Source: Tahibacter amnicola (GTDB lineage: Bacteria; Pseudomonadota; Gammaproteobacteria; Xanthomonadales; Rhodanobacteraceae). Taken from it: a stretch of 64,000 bases of DNA. Shown one piece after another: positions 36,816 to 45,329 of the stretch. The position numbers and the translations under genes were made by a program. The DNA is taken from NCBI RefSeq assembly GCF_025398735.1, contig NZ_CP104694.1, positions 2,257,001 through 2,321,000 on the forward strand, in the 5' to 3' direction. Position 1 is the first letter of the stretch, and each line of letters opens with the position of its first letter. Below the pieces are notes generated by a model. It was not told the DNA's origin. It ran no database searches and saw only the letters and a list, made by a program, of their open reading frames with translations.

Positions 36816-37213
36816 CGGTAAGTCACCTTAATCAAGCGCTGATGGCATTCCGCCAGGGCGAAACGCCACGTCCTTGTGGCGTATGGGTGGCGCTTGCTGC
36901 CGGGCCCGCGGCGGCATTGCGGGCGGCGGTGACGGGCCGATGCGGCAGGCGTCCGCATGAACGGGCCCACTACCGTGTGGACGGCCCGCTGGAAATTTCC
37001 CGCCCGATGCCGATCCTGGCGAAAAAATGCGTTTCCGTACAAATATTCCAAATGAATAAGTTGACGGAATTGGCGCATTCGCTACCGAATGGGCCTTTCG
37101 GATCAGGCATGATCCTCATATCGGCCGGTCGCGCGGGCGGCGCACTCATCCCGATGGACGAAAGCCCCCGGAGGAGCGGGGGCTTCGTGTTTACGGTGTG
37201 CGGGACGGCGCTC
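36816..37213. other. Intergenic region upstream of the subtilase
   Basis: About 400 bp. An AT-rich patch near 37020-37075 in otherwise GC-rich DNA may hold the subtilase promoter (inference). The region ends with the terminator at 37162-37185. I see no gene in it. Confidence 0.4.
37162..37185. terminator. Hairpin terminator downstream of the small exported protein
   Basis: An 8-bp stem AAGCCCCC/GGGGGCTT with an 8-nt loop lies 29 bp after the stop of the small gene on the minus strand; T-tracts are short on both sides. Confidence 0.6.
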
Positions 37214-37399
37214 TCAGGTGTTTCCACCGCGCTGCAAATCCTCCAGGCTGGTGGCGAGTGCCGCGGTGCTGTCGCAAAGGGCGGCGGGCTGGCCATGGCG
37301 TTCGCCTGCCTCGTCCGTCGGTATGGGGTCGACGGCGAAGGCCGGCTGCAGGGACAGGCACAGCGCGGCATTGGCGATGAGGAAGTGGGTTTGACTCAT
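37214..37399 (-). CDS. Small exported hypothetical protein (61 aa)
   Basis: The protein has 61 residues from ATG 37399 (MSQTHFLIANAALCLSLQPA), with a plausible short signal peptide ending PAFA and an acidic mature part with a helix (ALATSLEDLQRGGNT). It starts 37 bp after the stop of the Spy/CpxP-like gene on the same strand and is followed by a hairpin terminator, so the two look like an operon. The ribosome site (GGACTTGTCCCC) is weak. The function is unknown. Confidence 0.5.
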   Translation of the reverse strand: MSQTHFLIANAALCLSLQPAFAVDPIPTDEAGERHGQPAALCDSTAALATSLEDLQRGGNT

Positions 37400-37436
37400 G
37401 GGGACAAGTCCACAAAGTGGCAGCACGACGTGGCGG

Positions 37437-37892
37437 TCAGAATGCGTCCTGGGTCAGTGCTTGGACGGCGGCGCGGATGCGCTGCAGTCGATCCAGCCGG
37501 TCGCGCATCGCATCGCGCAGCATGGCCTGCTCGGCAGGCGTCAGCGCCTCGTAGAAGCTGATCATCCGGAGGGTGAGCGCGTGGGAGCGCTGGCGATAGG
37601 TGTCGACGGCCTGCTCGGTGGTCGCATGGAACTGGCGGAAGTCAGCCGTCTGGTCGTCCAGCAGCGTATCGAGCGCATCGATGCGTGACTGCATGTCGCG
37701 GCGCGCGTCATTGCGCAGGGCCAGAAGCTCCGCGCGCAGCTGGTTCCATTGGGTTGCGGACGGTCCTTCCAGTCCGAGCTCGCTGGCAGTCGGTGGGGCA
37801 AACATGGCGGGGCGGGGCAGGCTGGCGTAGGCGCCAACGCTTAAGGCCGAGCCAAGCAGCAGGGAGGTGATCAGGGCAGCACGCTTTTTCAT
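37437..37892 (-). CDS. Spy/CpxP-like periplasmic stress protein
   Basis: The protein has 151 residues from ATG 37892 after CCGGAGTCACC. A signal peptide (MKKRAALITSLLLGSALSVG AYA) leads to an all-helical mature part with the LTPAEQAMLRDAM motif typical of the Spy/CpxP LTxxQ family, plus a preceding amphipathic helix. Family members are periplasmic chaperones or feedback inhibitors of the Cpx sensor. The gene is divergent from an OmpR/EnvZ-type pair with a perfect inverted repeat in the gap, which is consistent with a local envelope-stress circuit (inference). Confidence 0.75.
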   Translation of the reverse strand: MKKRAALITSLLLGSALSVGAYASLPRPAMFAPPTASELGLEGPSATQWNQLRAELLALRNDARRDMQSRIDALDTLLDDQTADFRQFHATTEQAVDTYRQRSHALTLRMISFYEALTPAEQAMLRDAMRDRLDRLQRIRAAVQALTQDAF

Positions 37893-37981
37893 GGTGACTC
37901 CGGTGGGGAATGCGCCGCAATCCGGCGTGGCACCATCATTGCGGAGTCGACCAGCGCAGGTGTTTCCCGGCCGGTTCCGCC

Positions 37982-38027
37982 TGTAAGCAGATATGTCGGA
38001 ACGGTGCCGTGGAAATATCTGCTTACA
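37982..38027. promoter_or_regulatory. Perfect 13-bp inverted repeat between the Spy-like gene and the two-component genes
   Basis: TGTAAGCAGATAT (37982-37994) and its exact complement ATATCTGCTTACA (38015-38027) are separated by 20 bp. It is 89 bp upstream of the Spy-like start and 54 bp upstream of the response regulator start. Each arm contains GTAAG, similar to the GTAAA half-site of CpxR, but in inverted orientation. Confidence 0.7.
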
Positions 38028-38081
38028 ACTTCCCGGGCCGGGGACTGCCAGGAAAGGCGGACGCTGGCGCAGAATGCTTCC

Positions 38082-38798
38082 ATGAACGAACCCGCTGCCC
38101 ACATCCTGGTCGTGGACGATGACGTCCGCCTGCGCGACCTGCTGCGCCGCTACCTCGAACAGCAGGGGTTTTCCGCCAGTGTCGCCGGTGATGGCCGTGA
38201 GCTCGAACGCGAGTTGTCGCGTCGTCACGTCGACCTGATCGTGCTGGATGTCATGCTGCCGGGCGAGGATGGGTTGTCGCTGTGCCGGCGGCTGCGCGGC
38301 CAGGGGATGGAAACGCCCATCGTCATGCTGACGGCGCGGGGTGACGAGGTGGACCGCATCGTCGGCCTGGAAATCGGCGCAGACGACTACCTGCCAAAAC
38401 CCGGCAATCCGCGCGAACTGGTGGCACGCATCCGCGCTGTGCTGCGGCGGGGCAAGCCGGTCGTCGGTGCGCCCCAGGAAGCGCGCGAGGCGATCCGTTT
38501 CGGCCGCTGCCTGCTCGATCCGTCGACGCGCCAGCTGCTGCGCGACGGTGAACCGCAGAAGCTGACTACCGGGGAGTTTGCGGTGCTGCTGGCACTGCTG
38601 CAGCGGCCCCGCCAGCCGCTGACGCGCGACCAGCTGATGAGCGCAGCGCGTGGCCGCGAACACGAGGCGTTCGAGCGCAGCATGGACGTCATGATCAGCC
38701 GGCTGCGGCGCCTGGTCGAGGACGACCCGCGGAATCCGCGCTGGCTGCAGACCGTATGGGGTCACGGCTACGTATTCGTTCCGGATGGAGCACCCTGA
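38082..38798 (+). CDS. OmpR-family response regulator
   Basis: The protein has 238 residues from ATG 38082. Receiver domain: VVDDD, phospho-Asp in LIVLDVMLPGEDG, conserved Thr in VMLTARG and Lys in YLPKPGNPRELVARI. C-terminal winged helix (TTGEFAVLLALLQRP, RDQLMSAARGREHEAFERSMDV and the SRLRRLVEDDPRNPRWLQTV block). It is followed after 3 bp by its cognate sensor kinase. The ribosome site is weak. By position it is the likely binder of the inverted repeat just upstream, regulating itself and the divergent Spy-like gene (inference). Confidence 0.92.
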   Translation: MNEPAAHILVVDDDVRLRDLLRRYLEQQGFSASVAGDGRELERELSRRHVDLIVLDVMLPGEDGLSLCRRLRGQGMETPIVMLTARGDEVDRIVGLEIGADDYLPKPGNPRELVARIRAVLRRGKPVVGAPQEAREAIRFGRCLLDPSTRQLLRDGEPQKLTTGEFAVLLALLQRPRQPLTRDQLMSAARGREHEAFERSMDVMISRLRRLVEDDPRNPRWLQTVWGHGYVFVPDGAP

Positions 38799-38801
38799 GG
38801 C

Positions 38802-40076
38802 ATGCACGTGCGCATTCGTGGCGGGTCCGTCTTCCGGCGATTGATCGGCCTGCTGGCTGCGGTGACGATCAGCGTCGGGGGGTTGTCTTTGGTGATCACC
38901 AATTTGGCGATGGTGGACGTGGCGGCACAGCACGCGGCGCGTTCGCTGGCCACGCAGATCCTCGCAGCCGATGCGATGCTCGCATCACCCGCGGGGATCG
39001 AGGACGCGCGGTTCGCGGCTCTGGGGATCCGTCATGTCACCGTCGCGCCACCGGAACCGTCATTCCAATGGCCGTTCCTGCGCAATGTCACGCGCCGCCT
39101 GGAGGCACTCCATCCTGGCCGCGACGTGCATTTTGGCGGCCAGGGCCAGCCGGCGATGTGGGCCCGGGCGGTCGCGCCTGCCCAGGGCTGGGTCGGCATT
39201 CCGATGGCGCCTTTGGTCCAGACCGTCCGCGGTGCAACGATCTGGACCCTGGTCACGGGCGCGCTGATCATCGTCGGCGCCGCCGGGTTCTATGCGCGCG
39301 GGTTGACCCGGCCGTTGCGCCTGCTGGCCCGCCATGCGCCGGACATTGCCGCCGGCGCCGACCCGCCGCCGTTGCCGCGGCGGGTGCCGCGGGAGATGGC
39401 GCAACTGGAACACGCCTTGCGCCAGGCGGCCGCTGACGTGCGCGCGGTGGCGCGCGAGCGCGAACTGATGCTGGCCGCGTTGTCGCACGACTTGCGCACG
39501 CCGCTGGCGCGGCTGCGTTTGGCGCTGGCGTTGTCGGACGTGCAGGGCGAACTGCGCGAGGGCATGGACGCGGACCTGGACGAGCTCGATCAGCTGACCG
39601 GGCAGTTTGTCGACTTCGTGCGTGACGGACGCGACGAACCCGCGGAGGCGCTGGATGCGGCGGAGCTGGTGCGCAGCGTCGCCGGCAGCCCCCGCCGCAC
39701 GGGAACATGGCAGGTGACGACGCCGGACACCTTGCCGCTGCGCGCCAAGCCGCTGGCGTTGCGACGGGCACTGGAAAATCTGCTACAGAATGCGGAGCGG
39801 CATGGGCGCGCGCCGTTTGAGGTCCGGCTGTCGACGTCCGGCGATTGCGCCGAACTGGTAGTGCGTGACCACGGTGCCGGTGTGGACGCCGCGCTGCTGC
39901 CACGATTGGGAGAACCGTTCCTGCGCGCGGATCCAGCGCGTAGTGGCGCAGGATCCGGACTGGGGCTCGCCAGCGCGCGCCGGGTCGCGCAGCAGCATGG
40001 TGGAACGATGACCATCGACAATGCGCAGGGTGGTGGATTGCGCGTGCGGATGGTGTTGCCGCTCGGCGGACACTGA
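38802..40076 (+). CDS. EnvZ-like sensor histidine kinase
   Basis: The protein has 424 residues from ATG 38802, 3 bp after the response regulator. It has two membrane helices (FRRLIGLLAAVTISVGGLSLV, then ~150-170), a ~115-residue periplasmic region, HAMP (RGLTRPLRLLARHAPDIAAG), HisKA (LAALSHDLRTPLARLRLALA, with the phospho-His), HATPase (LENLLQNAERHG, VRDHGAGV, GAGSGLGLASARRVAQQHGG). It is the cognate kinase of the upstream regulator and resembles EnvZ/CpxA in layout. Typical ligands are envelope stress signals; here unknown. Confidence 0.92.
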   Translation: MHVRIRGGSVFRRLIGLLAAVTISVGGLSLVITNLAMVDVAAQHAARSLATQILAADAMLASPAGIEDARFAALGIRHVTVAPPEPSFQWPFLRNVTRRLEALHPGRDVHFGGQGQPAMWARAVAPAQGWVGIPMAPLVQTVRGATIWTLVTGALIIVGAAGFYARGLTRPLRLLARHAPDIAAGADPPPLPRRVPREMAQLEHALRQAAADVRAVARERELMLAALSHDLRTPLARLRLALALSDVQGELREGMDADLDELDQLTGQFVDFVRDGRDEPAEALDAAELVRSVAGSPRRTGTWQVTTPDTLPLRAKPLALRRALENLLQNAERHGRAPFEVRLSTSGDCAELVVRDHGAGVDAALLPRLGEPFLRADPARSGAGSGLGLASARRVAQQHGGTMTIDNAQGGGLRVRMVLPLGGH

Positions 40077-40089
40077 GGGTTTCGCGTGG

Positions 40090-40476
40090 TCAGCCGTCGG
40101 ACGGGGAGTGCAGCGCCAGCCGGTTGCCTTCGCTGTCGGTGATGAGGGCGCGGAAACCATGCGGACCAATGGGGTGCGTGTCTTCCAGCACGCTGCCGCC
40201 CTTCGCCTTCACCTGACTGACGGCGTCGCGGATACGGCCGTTGACGTTCAGGTACAGCAGAATGCCGCGCGCCGCGCCGGCCTCGTCCGGATTCGGAACC
40301 AGGCAACCGCCGTTGCCGTGCTCGTGGGCGAGGATGCCGAAGGTAAAATCACCAAAAGTGCTTTTTTCAACGCCTACGCCGAGTACGGCAGCGTAGAAGC
40401 CGACTGCGCGATCCAGGTCGCTCACCGGGATATCAAACCAGACGGCGCGGTTATGCTGGGAATTGAGGTCGGACAT
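40090..40476 (-). CDS. VOC-fold glyoxalase/bleomycin-resistance-like protein
   Basis: The protein has 128 residues from ATG 40476 (MSDLNSQHNRAVWFDIPVSD). The vicinal-oxygen-chelate fold is evident from the paired beta-alpha-beta-beta-beta modules: VWFDIPVSDLDRAVGFYAAV in the first and DAVSQVKAKGGSVLEDTHPI with ALITDSEGNRLALHSP in the second. Metal ligands cannot be assigned safely. Similar small proteins detoxify or bind hydrophobic compounds. It is convergent with the EnvZ-like gene (13 bp). Confidence 0.85.
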   Translation of the reverse strand: MSDLNSQHNRAVWFDIPVSDLDRAVGFYAAVLGVGVEKSTFGDFTFGILAHEHGNGGCLVPNPDEAGAARGILLYLNVNGRIRDAVSQVKAKGGSVLEDTHPIGPHGFRALITDSEGNRLALHSPSDG

Positions 40477-40852
40477 GTCGAAGGCCTCGCTGGGAAAACG
40501 AACTGCTTCGGACAGCGTGTGAGGTGCTGCGGCGGGCCGCACGATACCAGCGGCGGCAGCCTGCCCATACTCGGGCAAGGCGGCACCGCGGCGCAAGGCG
40601 CGCCGAAGCAGGCCGGCTTGCGCTGTGCCTAGACCAACGACGGCAGCGCGAGCGCGCACACGGCGACGGCGGGCGTCGGGGTGGCGGCCGTGAACAGGCC
40701 GAGCAGGAAGGTAGCGATGCGTCGGACCATGGCGTCATTCTACGCCCATGGCCGGGCGCCGCATGTGCCGGGACGGGCGCGCGGAAGGTAAAGTCGGGCT
40801 TTGTCCCGTGATGTACGCCGCGCATCTGCGGCCAGCGCCGTTGGGGTCGTCC
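40477..40852. other. Intergenic region with a possible tiny exported ORF
   Basis: On the minus strand 40629-40730 encodes 33 residues (MVRRIATFLLGLFTAATPTP...) that resemble a short signal peptide or single helix, but without a clear ribosome site. I see nothing else in these ~375 bp. Confidence 0.3.
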
Positions 40853-41734
40853 ATGCCTGAATTTCCGGATATCACGGTTTACATCGCGCATCTGCGCCGG
40901 CGCATCGTCGGCCAGGTGATCCGGCGCGTGCAGGTGTCCAATCCCTTTGTGCTGCGCACGGTGAATCCGCCGGTGGCCACGGCGGAGGGGGCAACGGTCA
41001 CGACCGTCGGCAACCTGGGCAAGCGGATCGTGATCGGCCTGGACGGCGACCGCTACTTCGTCATTCATCTGATGATCGCCGGGCGGCTGCGCTGGCGTGG
41101 GCCGCGTGAGAAGCCGCCCGGCAAGATCGCCCTGTTCAGCCTGGTATTCGACGAGGGAACTGTGTTTCTCACGGAAGCGGGAACGAAGCGGCGCGCATCG
41201 GTGCATTTTGTCGACGGTCGCGCGGCCCTGGCCGCGCTCGACCCCGGCGGCGTCGATCCCTTCGCGGTCGACGAAGCAACGTTCGTGAAGCAGTTGCGCG
41301 AGGGCAATCACACGCTCAAGCGGGCGCTGACCGATCCGCGCCGCTTCAGTGGCATCGGCAATGCCTATTCGGATGAGATCCTGCACCGCGCGCGGCTGTC
41401 TCCCTTTGCCCTCACCGGCAAGATCGACGATGCCGAAGCGGGCCGGCTATACCACGCGGTGCGGGAGGTGCTGACCGAATGGGTCGAGCGCTTGTCGCGG
41501 GAAACGGGCGACGCGTTTCCGGAAAAGGTCACTGCCTTCCACGACGAAATGGCCGCCCACGGTCGATTCGGCAAGCCGTGTCCGGTCTGCTCCGCACCGA
41601 TCCAGCGCATCGTTTACGCCGAGAACGAGGCCAACTATTGTCCGCGCTGCCAGACTGGCGGTCGTATCCTGGCCGACCGGGCGCTGTCACGGCTGCTCCA
41701 CGACACCTGGCCCCGGCACGTGGACGAGCTGTAG
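40853..41734 (+). CDS. Fpg/Nei family DNA glycosylase
   Basis: The protein has 293 residues from ATG 40853 (MPEFPDITVYIAHLRRRIVG): the N-terminal Pro2/Glu3 nucleophile pair of Fpg/Nei is present. The H2TH domain (KRALTDPRRFSGIGNAYSDE) holds the conserved NAYSDE block, and a C-terminal zinc finger C-x2-C-x16-C-x2-C is seen (CPVCSAPI ... NYCPRCQT). It excises oxidised bases (8-oxoG or pyrimidines) with AP-lyase activity. PEFPDI in place of PELPEV suggests a branch distinct from canonical Fpg; I leave the symbol blank. Starts without an obvious ribosome site. Confidence 0.9.
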   Translation: MPEFPDITVYIAHLRRRIVGQVIRRVQVSNPFVLRTVNPPVATAEGATVTTVGNLGKRIVIGLDGDRYFVIHLMIAGRLRWRGPREKPPGKIALFSLVFDEGTVFLTEAGTKRRASVHFVDGRAALAALDPGGVDPFAVDEATFVKQLREGNHTLKRALTDPRRFSGIGNAYSDEILHRARLSPFALTGKIDDAEAGRLYHAVREVLTEWVERLSRETGDAFPEKVTAFHDEMAAHGRFGKPCPVCSAPIQRIVYAENEANYCPRCQTGGRILADRALSRLLHDTWPRHVDEL

Positions 41735-41926
41735 CGCGCACAAGGAAGTACTTGCGCGAACGATGAATCCCTGCGGCGGGCCTGCTCCGTTTTCCGGTGA
41801 ATCCGGGCACACTGTCAGCCAGGCGACGGCTTGCGGCAACGTATCGTCGAGGAAACGGAAAAGGGCGGCGTCCGTGGTGGCATCGACGGAACGGGTGGCC
41901 CAGGCGGCGGAGTGGAGCAGGGCTCG

Positions 41927-44014
41927 ATGACGATCAAGTTGCGCATCCTGCTGTGCGTGCTGATGCTGGAGCTTTCCGGCTACGGCCTGGTGCTGTACCT
42001 GAACTATCGCTCGGCCCAGGAAGGGCTGGCGACGGTGCGCGAACAGCAGATTGGCGCGACGTTCCTGGGCTATCTGCACAAGATCAACGCCCTGACCAAC
42101 GCGATGGAGCGCAATGCGCGGGATCTGGCCATTGCCGGCGAGCGCTACCACGCCCTGCGCGACGTGGCGGGGGTAGCGGTCGTGACGTCGCATATCGAGC
42201 AGCACCTGCTGCGCAATTTCGAAGGACTTTCCGAAGCCCTGGGTGGCGGCCTGTGGTTTGAACCCTTCGCGTTCGATCCGGGCAGGCGCTATTTCGGTCC
42301 CTATGCGTTTCGCGAGGGGCCACGCATCCGGTTTACCTGGGACCTGAGCCAGGATAGCTACGACTACCTCCGGCAGAGCTGGTACCTGAAGGCATTGCCC
42401 GCCGACTGGCCGCGCACGCGGCGACCGGATCGATGGGTCGTGTGGACCGAACCGTATTACGACGATGCCGGCTCGAAGGCCCTGATGATGACCGTCGACG
42501 CGCTGATGTTCGACGATGCGGAACGCATCATCGGCATGGCGACGGTGGACTGGTCGACCGAGAAGATGCGCCAGTTCGTCTCGGACATTCGTATCACGCC
42601 CGGTTCGTTCCCGTTCCTGATTGACCGGCAGAGCGGCAAGTTCGTCAGTTTTGGCGCGAACCCGGCGCGTGTGATGACGCCTGCGGCGGCCGAGCCCTGG
42701 GCCGCCGACGTTCTGGCCGGCTACCGCACGGGCGAGCTGCGCAGTATCCGCGACGTGCGCTGGAACGGACGCCCGCACCGGATCTACACCATTGGCACCG
42801 ACATCGGGCTGGTGCTGGGACTGTTCATTCCCGAGCACGAAATCCTGCAGGAGCTGCAACCGGGGTTGCGCCAGAACCTGATCTACGGCGCGATCGTGTC
42901 GGTGTCGTTCATCCTGGTCATGGCGCTGGCGTTGACGGTCCTGTTCCGGCCGTTCCAGCGCGTGCTGGCGCAGATCAGCCGCAGCCTCCGGCGCGACAGC
43001 GGAAGCCTAGCGCTGTCACCGCTCAGCTATCAGGCGCGCAACGAGTTCACGCCGATCGTCAATGCGTTGAACGACGTGTTCATGCACATCAGCGAGTTCA
43101 CGGCGAGCCTTGCGGCGGCCAACGAGGCATTGGCCGCCAAGCAGGCGGAGGTCAACGAACTCAACATCTCGCTCGAGCATAAAGTGCGCGAGCGCACCGA
43201 AGAGCTGGCGCACAAGAACCAGGCGCTGGAACAGTCGGTGGAAGAACTTCGCGACACGCAGCAGCAGCTCGTCGAAGCCGAGAAGCATGCGGCGTTGAAC
43301 CAGCTGGTGGCAGGTGTTGCGCACGAGGTGAATACGCCGATCGGCGTGGCGGTGACGGCGGCGTCGCTGCTCCAGGATGAGCTGACGCGCATCCTGGCCA
43401 TGGCACGCAGCGGGCGCATCGATGCGCGCGCGCTGCAGCGGGAACTGGCCACCTCGTGCGAGGCCATCGACATGACTCTGGCCAACCTGCAACGCGCCGT
43501 GGGCATGGTGCGCACGTTCAAGCAGATCTCGGTGGACCAGAGCAGCGAGGCGCGGCGCCGCTTTCATGTACGTGCCTACATCGACGACATCTTCCTGAGC
43601 CTGCGGCCGCGGCTCAAGCAGAGCCCGGTGCAGGTTCGCGTCGACTGCGAGAGCGATTTCGAGATCGACAGCTATCCGGGCGCGTTATCGCAGATCATCA
43701 CCAACCTCGTGATCAATGCGCTGACGCATGCCTTTCCCGGCCGTCGTGCGGGTGTGATAACGCTGGCGATCGAGCAGCACGAAGGGCGTTGTCTGATTCA
43801 CTTCCGTGACGACGGTGTCGGCATTGCCGCCGATCACCTGCCGCACATCTTCGAGCCCTTCTTCACGACGCGCCGCGGCCAGGGCGGGAGCGGACTTGGC
43901 CTCCACATCGTCTACAACCTTGTCAGCAAGACACTCGGTGGCCGTATCCGCTGCGACAGCGAGCTCGGCAAGGGTTGTCATTTCCTCGTGGATATCCCCC
44001 TGAAAGTCGGTTGA
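41927..44014 (+). CDS. Double-cache sensor histidine kinase
   Basis: The protein has 695 residues from ATG 41927, preceded by GGAGCAGGG. Membrane helix 1 (LRILLCVLMLELSGYGLVLYL), a ~270-residue extracytoplasmic dCache-like domain (TWDLSQDSYDYLRQSWYLK, YYDDAGSKALMMTVDA), helix 2 (LIYGAIVSVSFILVMALALT), a HAMP-like stretch, a coiled coil (residues ~390-450), HisKA (VAHEVNTPIGVAV, His466) and HATPase (LVINALTHAFPG, DDGVGIA, GGSGLGLHIVYN). The cache domain probably binds a small molecule such as an amino or carboxylic acid. No response regulator neighbours it. Confidence 0.92.
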   Translation: MTIKLRILLCVLMLELSGYGLVLYLNYRSAQEGLATVREQQIGATFLGYLHKINALTNAMERNARDLAIAGERYHALRDVAGVAVVTSHIEQHLLRNFEGLSEALGGGLWFEPFAFDPGRRYFGPYAFREGPRIRFTWDLSQDSYDYLRQSWYLKALPADWPRTRRPDRWVVWTEPYYDDAGSKALMMTVDALMFDDAERIIGMATVDWSTEKMRQFVSDIRITPGSFPFLIDRQSGKFVSFGANPARVMTPAAAEPWAADVLAGYRTGELRSIRDVRWNGRPHRIYTIGTDIGLVLGLFIPEHEILQELQPGLRQNLIYGAIVSVSFILVMALALTVLFRPFQRVLAQISRSLRRDSGSLALSPLSYQARNEFTPIVNALNDVFMHISEFTASLAAANEALAAKQAEVNELNISLEHKVRERTEELAHKNQALEQSVEELRDTQQQLVEAEKHAALNQLVAGVAHEVNTPIGVAVTAASLLQDELTRILAMARSGRIDARALQRELATSCEAIDMTLANLQRAVGMVRTFKQISVDQSSEARRRFHVRAYIDDIFLSLRPRLKQSPVQVRVDCESDFEIDSYPGALSQIITNLVINALTHAFPGRRAGVITLAIEQHEGRCLIHFRDDGVGIAADHLPHIFEPFFTTRRGQGGSGLGLHIVYNLVSKTLGGRIRCDSELGKGCHFLVDIPLKVG

Positions 44015-44022
44015 TTCCTAAG

Positions 44023-44295
44023 CTACGCTTCACGTAGCTGATGGCTGTCGTCGGCCGTGAGGTCGAGATCGTAGACCTTGCGCAGGTCGCCGATCCGTCG
44101 GAGCGTCTCGGGGGAAAAGGGGGCCTTGTTCTCCAGGGCGTGGAGGGCGATGCCTTCGATCAGTTCGCCCAGCGGCATGTCGAGGTACTCGGCCAGTGCC
44201 TTGAGCACCTTGAGCAGGCGTTTTTCGAGCCGGACGCCGGTCTGGACGCGCTCGATTGCCGGCGCGACGCGTGGCGTGCGGGATGGCCTTGGCAT
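44023..44295 (-). CDS. Small ribbon-helix-helix-like DNA-binding protein
   Basis: The protein has 90 residues from ATG 44295 after AAGGATTCCGC. A basic N-terminus (MPRPSRTPRVAPAIERVQTG) leads to VRLEKRLLKVLKALAEYLDM and PLGELIEGIALHALENKAPF, matching a strand-helix-helix (RHH/CopG-like) layout. It is divergent from an SRPBCC gene across 57 bp that contain a TGGTAC inverted repeat, so autoregulation and control of the partner are likely. It does not look like an antitoxin with a neighbouring toxin. Confidence 0.7.
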   Translation of the reverse strand: MPRPSRTPRVAPAIERVQTGVRLEKRLLKVLKALAEYLDMPLGELIEGIALHALENKAPFSPETLRRIGDLRKVYDLDLTADDSHQLREA

Positions 44296-44313
44296 GCGGA
44301 ATCCTTGGTGTCG

Positions 44314-44329
44314 TGGTACATTGGTACCA
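44314..44329. promoter_or_regulatory. Inverted repeat, operator candidate between the RHH and SRPBCC genes
   Basis: TGGTAC (44314-44319) and GTACCA (44324-44329) are perfect inverted copies around ATTG. The element is 18 bp upstream of the RHH ATG and 24 bp upstream of the SRPBCC ATG. Confidence 0.6.
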
Positions 44330-44352
44330 GAATAACACGCTCGGAGATCGTC

Positions 44353-44820
44353 ATGACGCCCTCGCAGCCCGTCAGCCGGGAAGCCAGCTTCACCCTGGAC
44401 ATGTCCCTGCACCGGGCCATGCATTGCTTCACCGCCGAAGGCGAGCGCGCCTGGGCGCCGGGTTGGGATCCGCAGTTTCTCAGTGGTTCCGGCGAGGTCG
44501 GCTCCGTGTTCCGGACGGTCAACGAGCACGCCGCGACGATATGGATCGTGGTGGATTTCGATGCCGCGGCGGGAGTCGCCCGCTACGCGCGGGTCGCCGA
44601 CGGATCCCACGCCGGCACCATCGAAGTGCGTGGGAAGGCGCTGACGGCGGCGTGCACTGAAATCACCGTCCGCTACACGCTGACGCCGACATCTCCGGCC
44701 GGCGAACAGCTTGTCGACGAATTGCTCTCGCCGCAGGGCTATGCCGCATTTATCGGCGGATGGAAGGCGCTGATCGACCGGGCGCCGCCGTGCGAGGACG
44801 GTCTGGATGACGGCCGCTAG
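44353..44820 (+). CDS. SRPBCC (START-like) superfamily protein
   Basis: The protein has 155 residues from ATG 44353 after CGGAGATCG. It has the fold-typical pattern of a long beta-strand core and C-terminal helix (FTLDMSLHRAMHCFTAEGER, VFRTVNEHAATIWIVVDFDA, CTEITVRYTLTPTS, and AAFIGGWKALIDRA). SRPBCC proteins bind hydrophobic ligands in a deep pocket; a polyketide cyclase or lipid-transfer role is possible but unproven. It is convergent with trxC (4-bp overlap of stops). The RHH gene next to it is the obvious regulator. Confidence 0.75.
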   Translation: MTPSQPVSREASFTLDMSLHRAMHCFTAEGERAWAPGWDPQFLSGSGEVGSVFRTVNEHAATIWIVVDFDAAAGVARYARVADGSHAGTIEVRGKALTAACTEITVRYTLTPTSPAGEQLVDELLSPQGYAAFIGGWKALIDRAPPCEDGLDDGR

Positions 44821-45278
44821 CGGGCCGGCGTGCCGCGGATCTGTTCGAGACCGTAGCTGACCCAACGCTCCAGCGACCGCGCATCCATGGCACCGGCCTG
44901 GCGCGCGATTTCGCGTCCCTGGTGCAGGAAGATGAGTGTCGGAATGCTGCGGATATGGAACCGCCCGGCCACGGCTGGATTGGCGTCCGTGTCCAGTTTG
45001 ACCAGCCGTACATGCGGTTCCAGGGCCCGGGCGGCCGCGGTGAACGTGGGCGCAAACTGCTGGCACGGGCCGCACCAGGCGGCCCAGAAGTCGATCAGGA
45101 GCGGTACGTCCCCGCGTTCGGCGATCGCGGCGAAATTGCGGTCCGTCAGCTCGACCGGCTTGCCGGCGAACAGGGGCTGCTTGCAGCGGCCGCAGACGGG
45201 CTTGTCCGCCAGACGTACACGCGGGATGCGATTGAGGGCTTCGCAGTGAACGCAGGGGATGGTGACGGGCTCTTCCAT
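44817..45278 (-). CDS. trxC: Thioredoxin 2
   Basis: The protein has 153 residues from ATG 45278 after CCGGAGCC. It has the N-terminal zinc ribbon of TrxC (CVHC and CGRC pairs) and a thioredoxin domain with active site FWAAWCGPCQQFAP and cis-Pro IPTLIFLHQG. Cytosolic thioredoxin 2 reduces disulfides and often responds to oxidative stress (OxyR in E. coli); no OxyR site is evident here. Convergent with the SRPBCC gene, with overlapping stop codons. Confidence 0.95.
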   Translation of the reverse strand: MEEPVTIPCVHCEALNRIPRVRLADKPVCGRCKQPLFAGKPVELTDRNFAAIAERGDVPLLIDFWAAWCGPCQQFAPTFTAAARALEPHVRLVKLDTDANPAVAGRFHIRSIPTLIFLHQGREIARQAGAMDARSLERWVSYGLEQIRGTPAR

Positions 45279-45329
45279 GGGGGCTCCGGGCAGTCTGGCC
45301 ATCCTACATGGCGTCCGCCCGGACCGACG

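Noticed and set aside
44023..44295. Reading the small RHH gene as an antitoxin
   Set aside because: Its partner is a ligand-binding SRPBCC protein, not a toxin, and they are divergent rather than in an operon.
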